The notes under the pieces are model-generated. The model ran no database searches. It was not told where the DNA came from and saw only the letters and a program-made list of their open reading frames with translations. 64,000 nt of DNA from Humidesulfovibrio mexicanus (GTDB lineage Bacteria > Desulfobacterota > Desulfovibrionia > Desulfovibrionales > Desulfovibrionaceae): contig NZ_FZOC01000001.1 of assembly GCF_900188225.1 (NCBI RefSeq), positions 372,596 to 436,595 on the forward strand, in the 5' to 3' direction. Both the position numbers and the translations under genes were made by a program. Each line of letters starts with the position of its first letter. Position 1 is the first letter of the stretch. Below are positions 18,853 to 27,866 of this stretch, one piece after another.

Positions 18853-19863
18853 CTAGCGGACCACAACGGTGGACGAGTCGCGCACGGTAGCCAGGATCTT
18901 TCTCTTGCTTTGCAAATTGCGGACCTCAATGGCCTGCCCCACCCCGCCATCGGCAAGGGCTTCGACCTTGACGTTCAGGCGCAGGTTCTGCCCCTCGAAA
19001 ACAAGGCGCACCTTGTCGCCGCGGGCGATGACCGGCACAGGCTCGATGTCGGACATGGTGATGGCCTGGTCCACGCCGATGCTGCGGACCATGCGCCAGG
19101 GGCCGCCGGTGCCGTCCCAGGCGTTCTGGTTGTGGGCCAGGTTCTTGCGCTTGAACTGAATGTTGGCCAAGTCCACCGGCTGCAGGCGATTCAAGGGCCG
19201 CAGGGCGCAGGGCAAGGCCCTCCACACGTTGGCGAAGGCGGATGCCGCGTATCGGCGCAGCACCTTGCCGTCGCTGCCGCGCACTTCGAACAGCAGGTTG
19301 ATGCGCCCGGGCTTGAGCGGACCGCCGGCGATGAGCTCAAGCCGGTCGCGTCCGTTGCCCAGAAATATCGCCGAAGGCACATGGATATCCTTTATTTCCA
19401 GCTCGCCCCCCAATTCGGCGGAGCGTTCCGTCAAATATCCGACAACACGGCGTTCGATGTCGGCTGCGGAGACAACCGACCCGCCACGCTGCACCACCAA
19501 CTGGGCGGGCAAGGCGCAGGCGTCGGCCAGATCCTGCGCATGATGGCGCAGGAGCGCCAGCAGCCGCTCGCGCGAGAGCGCAGTCTGGTTCCCGGCGCGC
19601 TCCGGCGCGCTCCACAGGGGCCGCTGGGCCATCTCGCGCCAAACCTCTTGAGACATTTCTCCCTGCGGCAGGGCGATGTCGCCAAGCAGCACCTTCGGCC
19701 CCTTGGCGCAGGCCGCCTCCTTGACCTGCAGCCACCAGCCCTGGCGCATTTCCGCCGCGCGAACCTGCCCGGCGAAGGCCAGCAGGCAGGCTGCGGCCAC
19801 CAGCGATGCCGCCAGGCAACGCAGCGTCCGTCGTGCACGCGCGGCGATGCGGTTGCGTTTCAT
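18853..19863 (-). CDS. flgA: P-ring assembly chaperone FlgA
   Basis: A 336-residue periplasmic chaperone for FlgI polymerisation. A basic N terminus and hydrophobic stretch ending AGQVRAA form a signal peptide. The C-terminal SAF-type domain is recognised from GDKVRLVFEGQNLRLNVKVEALADG and the final VRNLQSKRKILATV. The protein is longer than enteric FlgA, with an extra N-terminal region of about 180 residues (including RLLALLRHHAQDLADACALP) that is not assigned. It lies between flgG and flgH. Confidence 0.9.
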   Translation of the reverse strand: MKRNRIAARARRTLRCLAASLVAAACLLAFAGQVRAAEMRQGWWLQVKEAACAKGPKVLLGDIALPQGEMSQEVWREMAQRPLWSAPERAGNQTALSRERLLALLRHHAQDLADACALPAQLVVQRGGSVVSAADIERRVVGYLTERSAELGGELEIKDIHVPSAIFLGNGRDRLELIAGGPLKPGRINLLFEVRGSDGKVLRRYAASAFANVWRALPCALRPLNRLQPVDLANIQFKRKNLAHNQNAWDGTGGPWRMVRSIGVDQAITMSDIEPVPVIARGDKVRLVFEGQNLRLNVKVEALADGGVGQAIEVRNLQSKRKILATVRDSSTVVVR

Positions 19864-19881
19864 GCCTGTTCCACTCCCCGG

Positions 19882-20664
19882 CTACCGCTTGACGTTGATG
19901 GCGGTCTGCAGCAGCCCGTCACTGGTGGTCATGGCCTTGGAGTTCACCTCGTAGGCGCGCTGGCCGATGATGAGACCAACCATTTCGTCCACCATTTCCA
20001 CGTTTGATGTTTCCAGATAGCCCTGGGCCAGGGTGCCGAAGTTGGTGTCGCCGGGGGTGCCCTGGGTGGCGGAGCCGGAGCCGTCGGTCTCCACGTAGAG
20101 GTTGCGGCCCATGGCCTTAAGCCCGGACGGGTTCACGAAGTTGTAGATGGGGATGTCCGCCGAGGCGAGCTCGTTGCCGTTGGAGTCCAGCGCGGAGATG
20201 CGCCCCTTCTCGGTGATGGTCAGGGTGGTGGCGTCCGTGGGCACGGTGAATTCGGGCTGCAGCGCATAGCCGTTCGGGTTGACGATGCGGCCGTTGTTGT
20301 CGAGCTTGAAGTTGCCGGCGCGGGTGTACACGTCCTCGCCGTCCTGGTTCAGCTTGAAGAACCCCTGTCCCTCGATGGCGATGTCCAGCGTGTTGCCGGT
20401 GTTCTGGAAGCTGCCCTGGGAAAAGAACTTGTGCACGGTAACCGGCCGCACGCCCATGCCCACCTGAAAGCCCGTGGGCAGGCGGTCGCCGGACTCGTTG
20501 AGCGTGCCGGCCACGGAAAGGGTCTGGTACATCAGGTCCTCGAACTCGGCCCGGCTTTTCTTGAAGGCCGTGGTGTTCACGTTGGCCAGGTTGTTGGAAA
20601 TGACGTCGATGTTGGTCTGCTGGGCGACCATGCCTGTGGCGGCTGTCCAAAGTGAGCGCATCAT
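19882..20664 (-). CDS. flgG: flagellar distal rod protein FlgG
   Basis: A 260-residue distal rod subunit. The N-terminal axial-protein signature (ATGMVAQQTNIDVISNNLAN) and C-terminal SNVEMVDEMVGLIIGQRAYE with SDGLLQTAINVKR are both complete. Length is the same as in model bacteria. It follows flgF by 29 bases with a TCAGGAGGATTCTCGAC leader giving a strong ribosome-binding site. Confidence 0.97.
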   Translation of the reverse strand: MMRSLWTAATGMVAQQTNIDVISNNLANVNTTAFKKSRAEFEDLMYQTLSVAGTLNESGDRLPTGFQVGMGVRPVTVHKFFSQGSFQNTGNTLDIAIEGQGFFKLNQDGEDVYTRAGNFKLDNNGRIVNPNGYALQPEFTVPTDATTLTITEKGRISALDSNGNELASADIPIYNFVNPSGLKAMGRNLYVETDGSGSATQGTPGDTNFGTLAQGYLETSNVEMVDEMVGLIIGQRAYEVNSKAMTTSDGLLQTAINVKR

Positions 20665-20693
20665 GTCGAGAATCCTCCTGAAAAGTGCACGGC

Positions 20694-21476
20694 CTAGCTT
20701 ATCTGGCCGACCTTGTTGATGACGAGGGACTCCATGCTGTCCGTGGTGGTCATGAGCTTCTGGCTGATCTCGAAAGCGCGCTGGGCCTCCATCATGTTGA
20801 CCATCTCGGAGACGATCTCCACGTTGGACTTCTCCAGATACCCCTGCTGCACGGCGATCTCCTCGGCCGGAATCTCCTGCGCCGGGCTGCCGGGCTGGAT
20901 GCGGTAAAGATTCTTGCCCTGCTTCTCCAAAAACCTGACGTCCGAGACATCAACCAGGTCCAGTTGCGAAAGCTGCACGCCATCGGCGGTCACGCGGCCG
21001 TTGGCGTCGATCTCGATCTTGTTGTCCCGTGGCAGGGTCACGGTGGAGCCCCCATCGCCCAGCACTTCATAGCCCTGCTCGGTAATCAGCTGGCCATCCG
21101 CCCCAAGCTGGAAACTGCCGCTTCGGGTCAGCATGTCGCCATCTGGGGTGCGGACCTTGAAGTAGCCTTTGCCCACAAGCGCCAGATCCAGGGGATTTCC
21201 CGTCACCTGCAGGCCGCCCTGGCTCTGGTCGGAATACTCGTTGGAGAGCCTGGGGCGGGCCATGACGTAGGCCCTGGGCCAAATTTCCTTGTCACGCACG
21301 CTGACCCGGTCGTCCGGCAGATAGTCGTGGGCGAAGCGCTGAAAGGTGTCGTGAAAGGCGTAGGCGTCTTTTTTGAAGCCCGTTGTGTTCACGTTCGCCA
21401 GATTATTGGCGATGGTGTTGAGCCGCATCTCGTTGGACATGGCTCCGAAAAGCGCACTGTACATGCTTTCGCGCAT
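20694..21476 (-). CDS. flgF: flagellar basal-body rod protein FlgF
   Basis: A 260-residue proximal/distal rod subunit closely related to FlgG. The N-terminal MYSALFGAMSNEMRLNTIAN and the C-terminal NVEIVSEMVNMMEAQRAFE are the axial-protein signatures. The start at 21476 is set by GGAGGGACCC directly before ATG; an upstream extension in frame lies partly within the sigma-54 promoter and the tRNA region and is rejected. It is the first gene of the eleven-gene minus-strand flagellar series. Confidence 0.95.
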   Translation of the reverse strand: MRESMYSALFGAMSNEMRLNTIANNLANVNTTGFKKDAYAFHDTFQRFAHDYLPDDRVSVRDKEIWPRAYVMARPRLSNEYSDQSQGGLQVTGNPLDLALVGKGYFKVRTPDGDMLTRSGSFQLGADGQLITEQGYEVLGDGGSTVTLPRDNKIEIDANGRVTADGVQLSQLDLVDVSDVRFLEKQGKNLYRIQPGSPAQEIPAEEIAVQQGYLEKSNVEIVSEMVNMMEAQRAFEISQKLMTTTDSMESLVINKVGQIS

Positions 21477-21502
21477 GGGTCCCTCCTGGTCTTGCCGTAG
21501 CC

Positions 21503-21519
21503 ATGCAAGGACTGCGCCA
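21503..21519 (-). promoter_or_regulatory. sigma-54 (RpoN) promoter of the flgF series
   Basis: On the minus strand TGGCGC, five bases (AGTCC) and TTGCAT match the -24/-12 consensus TGGCAC-N5-TTGCA with only one mismatch, and both invariant GG and GC pairs are present. The predicted start lies about 17 bases before the flgF ATG, just leaving room for the GGAGGG site. An enhancer-binding activator such as a FlrC/FlgR type would be required. Confidence 0.88.
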
Positions 21520-21635
21520 TAAAAATCGCTCCGGCGGGCGCCCTCCCCTGCCGTCTGGCCGCCGACGTTCCGGAGCTTCCCCGGTCGGGAATTCCGCAAT
21601 GGAGATAAAACTGCTTGCCCGTACCAGCTTTTTCG

Positions 21636-21664
21636 TTGACAAGGCCCTATGGCCCGAATAGATA
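21636..21664 (+). promoter_or_regulatory. sigma-70 promoter of tRNA-Gly
   Basis: A perfect TTGACA (21636-21641) is followed after 17 bases by TAGATA (21659-21664). The predicted start is about four bases before the mature tRNA. The -10 is only a partial match, but spacing and position support it. It lies back to back with the flgF promoter region. Confidence 0.65.
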
Positions 21665-21674
21665 GGCCGTGCGG

Positions 21675-21749
21675 GCGGGTGTAGCTCAATGGTAGAGTAC
21701 GAGCTTCCCAAGCTCGGTGTTGCGGGTTCGATCCCCGTCACCCGCTCCA
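21675..21749 (+). tRNA. tRNA-Gly (anticodon CCC)
   Basis: A class I tRNA: acceptor GCGGGTG with CACCCGC, discriminator T and encoded CCA. The D arm GTAGCTCAATGGTAGAG, the anticodon stem CGAGC/GCTCG with loop TTCCCAA, and the T arm GGGTTCGATCCCC are all intact. The anticodon CCC reads GGG glycine codons. It has its own promoter and is followed by an intrinsic terminator before rimP. Confidence 0.97.
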
Positions 21750-21797
21750 AGGCCTCAAGGATTCGACCGCCTGTACCTCGCCGGTTCCCGAGATATG

Positions 21798-21821
21798 GTG
21801 GGCCTTTTGGTCCACTTTTTT
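21798..21821 (+). terminator. intrinsic terminator after tRNA-Gly
   Basis: GTGGGCC and GGTCCAC form a seven-pair stem (one G-T) around a TTTT loop, followed by a run of six T. It lies 49 bases after the tRNA and 38 bases before the rimP start, so rimP should have a separate promoter or depend on read-through. Confidence 0.75.
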
Positions 21822-21858
21822 ATTTGTGCCGGAACCGCAAGAAGAGACGGTTAGACAT

Positions 21859-22341
21859 ATGACGCACCATCCCCTGCTTGAACGGCTTGCCGGAATTGCT
21901 GCCCCGGCCCTGGAGCCCCTGGGCGTGACGCTCTGGGGCATGGAGTTCGCCTCCGCGGGCAGCCGCATGGTGGTGCGCTTATATATTGATGCCGAGGACG
22001 GAGTGAGCATTGACACCTGCGCCAAGGCCAGCCGCGCGCTGGGCGTCGTGTTCGACGCCGAGGACGTGATGCCGGGGGCCTATGTGCTGGAGGTGTCCTC
22101 TCCGGGCCTGGAACGGCGGTTCTTCAACGCCGGGCAGATGCTCCCGTATGTGGGACAGGTCGTCGATGTGCGGCTTTTCGAGCCCCAGGACGGACGCAGA
22201 CACCTGCGCGGCCCGCTGGCCGCGATCGAAGGCGAGGATGTGCTGGTGGACGAGGCGGGACAGGTGACGAGGGTGGCCTTTCCGCGTGTGAAGTCGGCGC
22301 ATCTTGTACACGAATTTCCCGAGCCCCGGACAAAGGCCTAG
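21859..22341 (+). CDS. rimP: ribosome maturation factor RimP
   Basis: A 160-residue RimP, which assists 30S subunit assembly. The N-terminal half LLERLAGIAAPALEPLGVTLWG and MVVRLYIDAEDGVSID, and the central YVLEVSSPGLERRF, are diagnostic. The ATG at 21859 places the family start correctly; an in-frame GTG at 21826 sits in the terminator tail and was rejected. It opens the conserved rimP-nusA-infB operon. The 159 bases to nusA hold no gene. Confidence 0.95.
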   Translation: MTHHPLLERLAGIAAPALEPLGVTLWGMEFASAGSRMVVRLYIDAEDGVSIDTCAKASRALGVVFDAEDVMPGAYVLEVSSPGLERRFFNAGQMLPYVGQVVDVRLFEPQDGRRHLRGPLAAIEGEDVLVDEAGQVTRVAFPRVKSAHLVHEFPEPRTKA

Positions 22342-22500
22342 CGCCCCGGCCGGATCACCGGGCTGAAGCATTTTATGGACGGGCCGCCCCCCCAGGCCCC
22401 GTAAGGCAGGCCGCCAGTCGGCCCCAGTTGTTGCACGGACGCAGATTCTCGCGCCGGCCGTCCCGTCAGGGTCGGCTTCGGCGGCACCGGAGGGAGCGCC

Positions 22501-23778
22501 ATGAGTTCTGAATTGAAGAAGGCCATCGACCAGATAAGCAAAGACCGCGGCATCGACCGCGATCTGCTCATCGACACGCTTGAAGAGGCCGTGCGGTCCT
22601 CCGTGGCCCGCAAATACGGCGAGCAGATGGACATCGAAGTGAATTTCAACGAGGAGCTTGGAGAGATCCAGGTGTACCAGTTCAAGGTCGTGGTCAGCGA
22701 GATCAACGACCCCGTGAGCGAAATCACCCTGGAGGAAGCGCGCGAGCACGATCCCAACATCCAGCTCGACGACGAGATGGGCTTCAAGGTCAAGATCGAG
22801 GACCTGGGACGCATCGCCGCGCAAAGCGCCAAGCAGGTCATCATCCAGCGGATGCGCGACGCCGAGCAGGAGATCATCTACGAGGAGTATCGCGACCGCA
22901 AGGGCGAGATCGTCTCCGGCATCGTGCAGCGCCGCGACCGCACCGGCTGGATCATCAACCTGGGCCGCACCGAGGCCCTCTTGCCCAAGGAAGAGCAGAT
23001 CGCCAGGGAGCGCTACAAGCGCGGCGACCGCATCCAGGCATACATCATCGAGGTCCAGAAGGAGTCGCGCGGGCCGCAGATCGTGGTTTCCCGCTCGCAC
23101 CCGGACTACATGGGCGCGCTCTTCGCCCGCGAGGTGCCCGAAGTCTACGACGGTACGGTCAAGATCATGGGCGTTGCGCGCGACCCTGGCCTGCGCGCCA
23201 AGGTGGCCGTCACCTCCCGCGACCGCGACGTGGACCCCGTGGGCGCCTGCGTGGGCATCCGCGGTTCGCGCATCCAGAACATCGTGCAGGAGCTCAAGGG
23301 CGAGCGCATCGACATCGTGGTCTGGAGCCCGGACATCGCCGTCTACGCCCAGAACGCCCTGTCTCCCGCAGTCATCAGCCGCATCATGGTGGACGACGAG
23401 GAAAAGACCCTCGAAGTTGTGGTGCCGGACGACCAGCTCACCCTGGCCATTGGCCGCAAGGGGCAGAACGTCAAGCTGGCCGCGCAACTGCTCGGCTGGA
23501 AGATCGACATCTTCACCGAGAGCCGTTACGGCGAACTGAATGCCGACAAAAAAGGCATGGACCAGCTGGCCAGCGTTGCCGAGGTGCCCATGGAGACCTT
23601 CATCTCCGCCGGGTTCGAGACCACGGCGCAGCTTGTCGGCGCCACCGAGGAGCAGTTGCTCACCATCTCCGGCATGACGCCCGAGAAGGTGCGCGACATG
23701 CGCGCGGCCATCAACATTCTTGGACTGGCCGCCCCCCAGGAGGCTGAAGAAACCGACAACGCCGGGGACGGCGAGTAA
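22501..23778 (+). CDS. nusA: transcription termination/antitermination factor NusA
   Basis: A 425-residue NusA that binds RNA polymerase and affects pausing, termination and antitermination. Domain order: N-terminal polymerase-binding domain (1-125), S1 (about 135-200, [15 protein letters not shown]), KH1 (about 205-280, containing [14 protein letters not shown]) and KH2 (about 285-345, containing [16 protein letters not shown]). A single helix-hairpin-helix region follows to residue about 415, then an acidic tail. A GGAGGGAGC site precedes the ATG. The protein lacks the two acidic repeats of enteric NusA, as is usual outside that group. Confidence 0.98.
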   Translation: MSSELKKAIDQISKDRGIDRDLLIDTLEEAVRSSVARKYGEQMDIEVNFNEELGEIQVYQFKVVVSEINDPVSEITLEEAREHDPNIQLDDEMGFKVKIEDLGRIAAQSAKQVIIQRMRDAEQEIIYEEYRDRKGEIVSGIVQRRDRTGWIINLGRTEALLPKEEQIARERYKRGDRIQAYIIEVQKESRGPQIVVSRSHPDYMGALFAREVPEVYDGTVKIMGVARDPGLRAKVAVTSRDRDVDPVGACVGIRGSRIQNIVQELKGERIDIVVWSPDIAVYAQNALSPAVISRIMVDDEEKTLEVVVPDDQLTLAIGRKGQNVKLAAQLLGWKIDIFTESRYGELNADKKGMDQLASVAEVPMETFISAGFETTAQLVGATEEQLLTISGMTPEKVRDMRAAINILGLAAPQEAEETDNAGDGE

Positions 23779-23784
23779 CCGGCG

Positions 23785-24006
23785 ATGACGACGGCCGAAC
23801 TGGCCACGGGCCCTGTGCGCATGTGCTGCATTTGCAGGCAGCGTCGGGCCAAAGCCGAGCTGCTCCGGCATGTGCGGGCGGCGACCGGGGAAGGGTTTGT
23901 GCCCGACCCCAGGGGAATAATGCCCGGCAGAGGGCTGTATGTGTGCGATCAGGGCGAATGCCGCGAGAGGTTTCTCCGCTACGGGGACCGGCGGAAGAAG
24001 CGCTAA
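23785..24006 (+). CDS. YlxR family RNA-binding protein (DUF448)
   Basis: A 73-residue YlxR/RnpM-type protein. The motif RMCCICRQRRAKAELLRHVR, then DPRGIMPGRGLYVCD and CRERF, is the complete DUF448 core. The family binds RNA; in Gram-positive bacteria it modulates RNase P. It lies 6 bases after nusA and 14 before infB, its conserved place in this operon. Basic C terminus. Confidence 0.93.
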   Translation: MTTAELATGPVRMCCICRQRRAKAELLRHVRAATGEGFVPDPRGIMPGRGLYVCDQGECRERFLRYGDRRKKR

Positions 24007-24020
24007 CAAGGGGAACGTGA

Positions 24021-27000
24021 ATGGTGACAAAGCTCAAGGTGAAGGACCTGGCGGCCGAACTGGGTATCGGCCAGCGGGAGATCCTGCAGCATCTGCGGGA
24101 TATGGACATCCAGGTCAGAAGCTTCATGAGCACCCTGGAGGATGACGAGGCCGACCGCATCAGGCAGTCGCTTCGCGGCACTCCCGCCGCCCAGACCGAG
24201 GTCGTGCGCCGCGAGGTGCAGCCCGGCGTCATCGTGCGCCGCCGCACAGCGCGGCATGGCGCCGAGGAGCAAGCCGAAGAGCGGACCAAGCCCGAGTCCA
24301 AGCGCCAAGTAGCGCCCAAGGAGGCGGAGCTGGTCACGTCCGAGGAAGCCCCTGCGGCCGAGCCCGTGGCCGAAGAACCAGTCGAGGTCGCGACGCCCGC
24401 CACGGCATCGGCTCCCCAGGCTGCGGAGGAACAGCCCGCCGCAGAAGCCCCGCGCGAAACCGCGAAGGTGGTTCGCCGCCCGGCCGAGCCCGTGATCGAC
24501 CGCCCGGCGCGCATCATCCATCGCGAAGAGCCCGCCGCAGCGAAAGCCGCCGAGGCCGCTGCCGAAACCGTGCCGCCCACGGAGCCCAGTCCCACGTCCG
24601 AAGCTCCCGTTGTGGCCCAAACGGCTGCGGAACCCGCTGCCGCTATTGAAACGCCCACGCCTGCCGAGTCTGCACCGGAAGCGCCCCAGGCCGAATCTGT
24701 TGCGGCGGAAGTCCGCCCTGTGGTCGCGGACGAAGCCGCTGCCAAGGACGCCGCAGCCGAGGCCAAGCCTGAAGCCCCGCTGGCCGAAAAGCCCCAAGCG
24801 GAGAAGGCCGAGGACCAGAAACGCAAACCCAAGCGCGAAGTTGTTGTTCCTTCCGTACCGCAGGTGCGCATCATTTCCCGGCCCGAGCCCGGCAGCACGC
24901 CCCCTGCCGCGAGCCAGAACCGGCGTCCTGAATTCTCCGCAACCCATCACGAAGGCGGCGCCCGCCCCTACACGCCCCGGCAGACTCCCGGCGGCGGCCC
25001 CGCCGGTGGCTACGGCCAACGCCGCGATGGCGCACCCGGCGGCGCACCTGGCGGAGCGCCCCGTCCTGGCGGCGGCTATGGCCAGCGTCCCGCTGGCGGC
25101 CCCGGTGGTCCCGGCGGCTACGGCCAGCGCCCCGCCGGAGGCCCCGGCGCTCCAGTCGCCCCTCCGAAGGAAGGCGACGACCGCAGCCGTCGCAAGCCTC
25201 ATCGCGTTGTTGAATTCCCCGGCAGTGGCGCCAGCAGCGACGGAGACCATCGCAAGAGCGGCCCATCCACGGCCAAGAAGAAGCCCAGCTTCGCCCCTGC
25301 GCCCATCGTCTCCGAGGACGGCGACGCCCCCATGCGCCTGAAGAGCTCGCGGCACAAGAAGCGCCGCGGCGGCCAGGAGCAGCGCGAGGAGATCAAGCCG
25401 GTCGGCAAGCGCAAGATCCGCATCGACGAGCACATCCGCCTCTCGGACCTGGCGCACCAGATGGGCGTCAAAGCCCAGGCGATCATCAAGGTGCTCTTCG
25501 GCATGGGCATGATGGCCACCATCAACCAGGCCCTGGACATGGACACGGCGACCCTGCTGGCCGCCGAGTTCGGTCATGAGGTGGAGAACGTCTCCTTCGA
25601 CGAACAGGAATTCCTGGCTGCGGCACCAACAGACACCCCCGAGGATATGAAGCCCCGGCCGCCCGTGGTCACCATCATGGGCCACGTGGACCATGGCAAG
25701 ACCTCTTTGCTCGACGCCATCCGCAAGACCAGCATCGCCTCTGGCGAGGCAGGCGGCATCACCCAGCACATCGGCGCGTACCATGTGGCCACCAACCGGG
25801 GCGAGGTGGTGTTCCTGGACACCCCGGGCCACGAGGCCTTCACCACCATGCGCGCCCGCGGCGCCCAGGTCACGGACATCGTGGTCCTGGTGGTCGCGGC
25901 CGATGACGGCGTGATGGACCAGACCCGCGAAGCCGTGAACCACGCCAAGGCGGCGGGCGTGCCCATCGTGGTGGCGGTGAACAAAATCGACAAGGAAGGC
26001 TCCAACCCCGACCGCGTGAAACGCGAGTTGGCCGAGTTCGACCTTGTGCCCGAGGAATGGGGCGGCACCACCATCTTCGCCAACGTGTCGGCCAAACAGC
26101 GCATCGGTCTGGACGAGCTGCTGGAGATGATCCTGCTGCAGGCCGAGGTGCTGGAGCTTAAGGCCAACCCGGCCAAGCCCGCCCGCGGCCACATCGTGGA
26201 GGCCAAGCTCGACAAGGGCCGCGGCCCGCTGGGCACCGTGCTCATCCAGGAAGGCACGCTGAAAAACGGCGACGCCTTCGTCTGCGGCACAGTGCACGGC
26301 AAGGTGCGCGCCATGTTCAACGACCAGGGCCGCAAGATCAAGCAGGCCGGCCCAGCCATTCCCGTGGAGATCCAGGGCTTCGACGTTGTGCCCGAGGCCG
26401 GTGACGAGTTCGTTGTGGTGGCCGACGACAAGGTGGCCCGCAAGATCGCCGAGACCCGCGCCGCCAAGCAGCGCGAGAAGGACATGGTCGGCAAGAGCAA
26501 GCTGACCCTTGAAAGCTTCCTGGCCGCCAGCGCCACCAGCGAGGCCAAGTCCCTGAACCTCGTGCTCAAGGCCGATGTGCAGGGCTCCCTTGAGGCCATT
26601 ACCGAGGCGCTCACCAAGCTCTCCACCGATGAAGTGAAAATCCAGGTGGTGCACGGCGCCACCGGCGGACTCACCGAGAGCGACATCCTGCTGGCCACCG
26701 CCAGCCAGGCCATCATCATCGGCTTCAACGTGCGGCCCACGGCCAAGGTCAAGGACATGGCCGACAGCGAGCACGTGGAGATCCGCTTCTACGACATCAT
26801 CTACAAGCTCGTGGGCGAGATCAAGGACGCCATGAGCGGAATGCTCGCGCCGGACATCCAGGAGGTGTACCTGGGCCAGGCCGAGGTGCGCAACACCTTC
26901 AGCGTGCCCAAGGTGGGCACTGTGGCTGGCTGCGGCGTTGTGGACGGCAAGCTCACCAGGCAGGCCAAGGTGCGCCTGCTGCGCGACGGCGTGGTCATTT

Positions 27001-27161
27001 ACACGGGCCAGCTCTCTTCCCTCAAGCGCTTCAAGGACGACGCCAAGGAAGTCCTGAAGGGCTACGAGTGCGGCGTTGGCCTTGAAAACTTCAACGACAT
27101 CAAAATCGGCGACGTCATCGAGGCCTTCGAGACCAAGGAAGTCGCCCGCACCATAGACTAG
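24021..27161 (+). CDS. infB: translation initiation factor IF-2
   Basis: A 1046-residue IF-2, the GTPase that brings initiator tRNA to the 30S subunit. An IF2 N-terminal module occupies residues 1-60 ([13 protein letters not shown]). It is followed by about 380 residues of Ala/Glu/Pro-rich and then Gly/Arg/Gln-rich low-complexity linker. A second IF2-N module is near 460-510. The G domain has GHVDHGKT near residue 554, DTPGHE near 600 and NKID near 653, followed by domains II, III and the fMet-tRNA-binding C-terminal domain. AAGGGGAACGTGA precedes the ATG. The protein is longer than E. coli IF-2 because of the linker. Confidence 0.98.
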   Translation: MVTKLKVKDLAAELGIGQREILQHLRDMDIQVRSFMSTLEDDEADRIRQSLRGTPAAQTEVVRREVQPGVIVRRRTARHGAEEQAEERTKPESKRQVAPKEAELVTSEEAPAAEPVAEEPVEVATPATASAPQAAEEQPAAEAPRETAKVVRRPAEPVIDRPARIIHREEPAAAKAAEAAAETVPPTEPSPTSEAPVVAQTAAEPAAAIETPTPAESAPEAPQAESVAAEVRPVVADEAAAKDAAAEAKPEAPLAEKPQAEKAEDQKRKPKREVVVPSVPQVRIISRPEPGSTPPAASQNRRPEFSATHHEGGARPYTPRQTPGGGPAGGYGQRRDGAPGGAPGGAPRPGGGYGQRPAGGPGGPGGYGQRPAGGPGAPVAPPKEGDDRSRRKPHRVVEFPGSGASSDGDHRKSGPSTAKKKPSFAPAPIVSEDGDAPMRLKSSRHKKRRGGQEQREEIKPVGKRKIRIDEHIRLSDLAHQMGVKAQAIIKVLFGMGMMATINQALDMDTATLLAAEFGHEVENVSFDEQEFLAAAPTDTPEDMKPRPPVVTIMGHVDHGKTSLLDAIRKTSIASGEAGGITQHIGAYHVATNRGEVVFLDTPGHEAFTTMRARGAQVTDIVVLVVAADDGVMDQTREAVNHAKAAGVPIVVAVNKIDKEGSNPDRVKRELAEFDLVPEEWGGTTIFANVSAKQRIGLDELLEMILLQAEVLELKANPAKPARGHIVEAKLDKGRGPLGTVLIQEGTLKNGDAFVCGTVHGKVRAMFNDQGRKIKQAGPAIPVEIQGFDVVPEAGDEFVVVADDKVARKIAETRAAKQREKDMVGKSKLTLESFLAASATSEAKSLNLVLKADVQGSLEAITEALTKLSTDEVKIQVVHGATGGLTESDILLATASQAIIIGFNVRPTAKVKDMADSEHVEIRFYDIIYKLVGEIKDAMSGMLAPDIQEVYLGQAEVRNTFSVPKVGTVAGCGVVDGKLTRQAKVRLLRDGVVIYTGQLSSLKRFKDDAKEVLKGYECGVGLENFNDIKIGDVIEAFETKEVARTID
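24985..25157 (+). repeat. Gly-Tyr-Gly-Gln-Arg repeats inside infB
   Basis: The linker of IF-2 contains three copies of the unit GGYGQR (the second as GGGYGQR) spaced by Pro/Gly/Ala-rich spacers such as PAGGPGGP. At DNA level the units are imperfect in-frame repeats (ggctacggccagcg variants), so the tract may vary in length between strains. The composition resembles RNA-binding RGG-like disordered segments. Confidence 0.85.
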
Positions 27162-27171
27162 AACCGGACCT

Positions 27172-27209
27172 CGCGCGCTGGCGGAACCGTCACGATCCGC
27201 CAGCGCGCG
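27172..27209 (+). other. strong hairpin between infB and ylxP
   Basis: CGCGCGCTGGCGGA and TCCGCCAGCGCGCG form a perfect 14-pair stem with a ten-base loop, 11 bases after the infB stop. No T tract follows, so it is more likely an mRNA-stability or processing element, or a Rho-dependent pause, than a full terminator; downstream genes of the operon continue. Confidence 0.7.
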
Positions 27210-27222
27210 CGGACAGGGCTGT

Positions 27223-27525
27223 ATGATCATCGGCGTCCTGACCCTGGAGTTCCGCCTGCACGGCAACAGTTCGCTCAAGGGCAAGCGGCAGGTGGCGCAA
27301 AGCCTCAAGCAAAAGCTCAGGAACACCTTCAACGTCGCGGTCAGCGAGGTCGAGTCCCAGGACGCGCATCAGAAGCTGGTGCTTGCGGTTGTGACCGTTT
27401 CAGGCGAAACGGCAAAAGTGGAAAGCCGCTTGTCCAAGGCCCTGGCCATGGTGGAAGCCATCTCCCCTGCGGAGCTGGTGCGCGCGGATACGGAAGTGTT
27501 CAGCAGCGCAGGAGAATTCGAATGA
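27223..27525 (+). CDS. YlxP family protein (DUF503)
   Basis: A 100-residue DUF503 protein: MIIGVLTLEFRLHGNSSLKGKR, then LKQKLRNTFNVAVSEVE and an alternating beta/alpha pattern. It is conserved between infB and rbfA in many bacteria; the function is not established, though location suggests ribosome assembly or RNA binding. Its stop overlaps the rbfA start (ATGA). Confidence 0.92.
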   Translation: MIIGVLTLEFRLHGNSSLKGKRQVAQSLKQKLRNTFNVAVSEVESQDAHQKLVLAVVTVSGETAKVESRLSKALAMVEAISPAELVRADTEVFSSAGEFE

Positions 27526-27866
27526 AAGCTTCAGGAACCAGACGCTCCATCCGCATGGGCGACCAGATCATGCAGGAGCTTGCCGTCATGCTTCTGGAGG
27601 AAGTCGCCGATCCGCGTCTGGAGTTGGTGAGCCTGACCGGCTGCAAGCTCAACGCCGACATGAGCATCGCGCTTGTCTCCTTCACGGTGGGCGGCGGGGC
27701 TGAGCGGCGCAAGCAGGCCCTGGACGCCTTGAACAAGGCCAAAGGGTTTTTGCGCTCCGGCCTGGCCCGGCGTATGAACATGCGCTCCCTGCCGGACCTG
27801 CGCTTCGCCCACGACGATTTTCTTGAGGACATGGTCTATGCCAAGCCCGATCAAGCGGATCGCTGA
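27522..27866 (+). CDS. rbfA: 30S ribosome-binding factor RbfA
   Basis: A 114-residue RbfA, a KH-fold factor for 16S rRNA 5-prime end maturation and cold adaptation. Typical elements are RRSIRMGDQIMQELAVML, DPRLELVSLTGCKL and the C-terminal LRFAHDDF. It is translationally coupled to ylxP upstream and overlaps nrnA by 29 bases downstream. Length is normal. Confidence 0.95.
   Translation: MKASGTRRSIRMGDQIMQELAVMLLEEVADPRLELVSLTGCKLNADMSIALVSFTVGGGAERRKQALDALNKAKGFLRSGLARRMNMRSLPDLRFAHDDFLEDMVYAKPDQADR

Noticed and set aside
24003-27332. A 1109-residue minus-strand open frame opposite infB
   Set aside because: Complement of infB; the Gly/Arg repeats in it come from the linker repeats read backwards.
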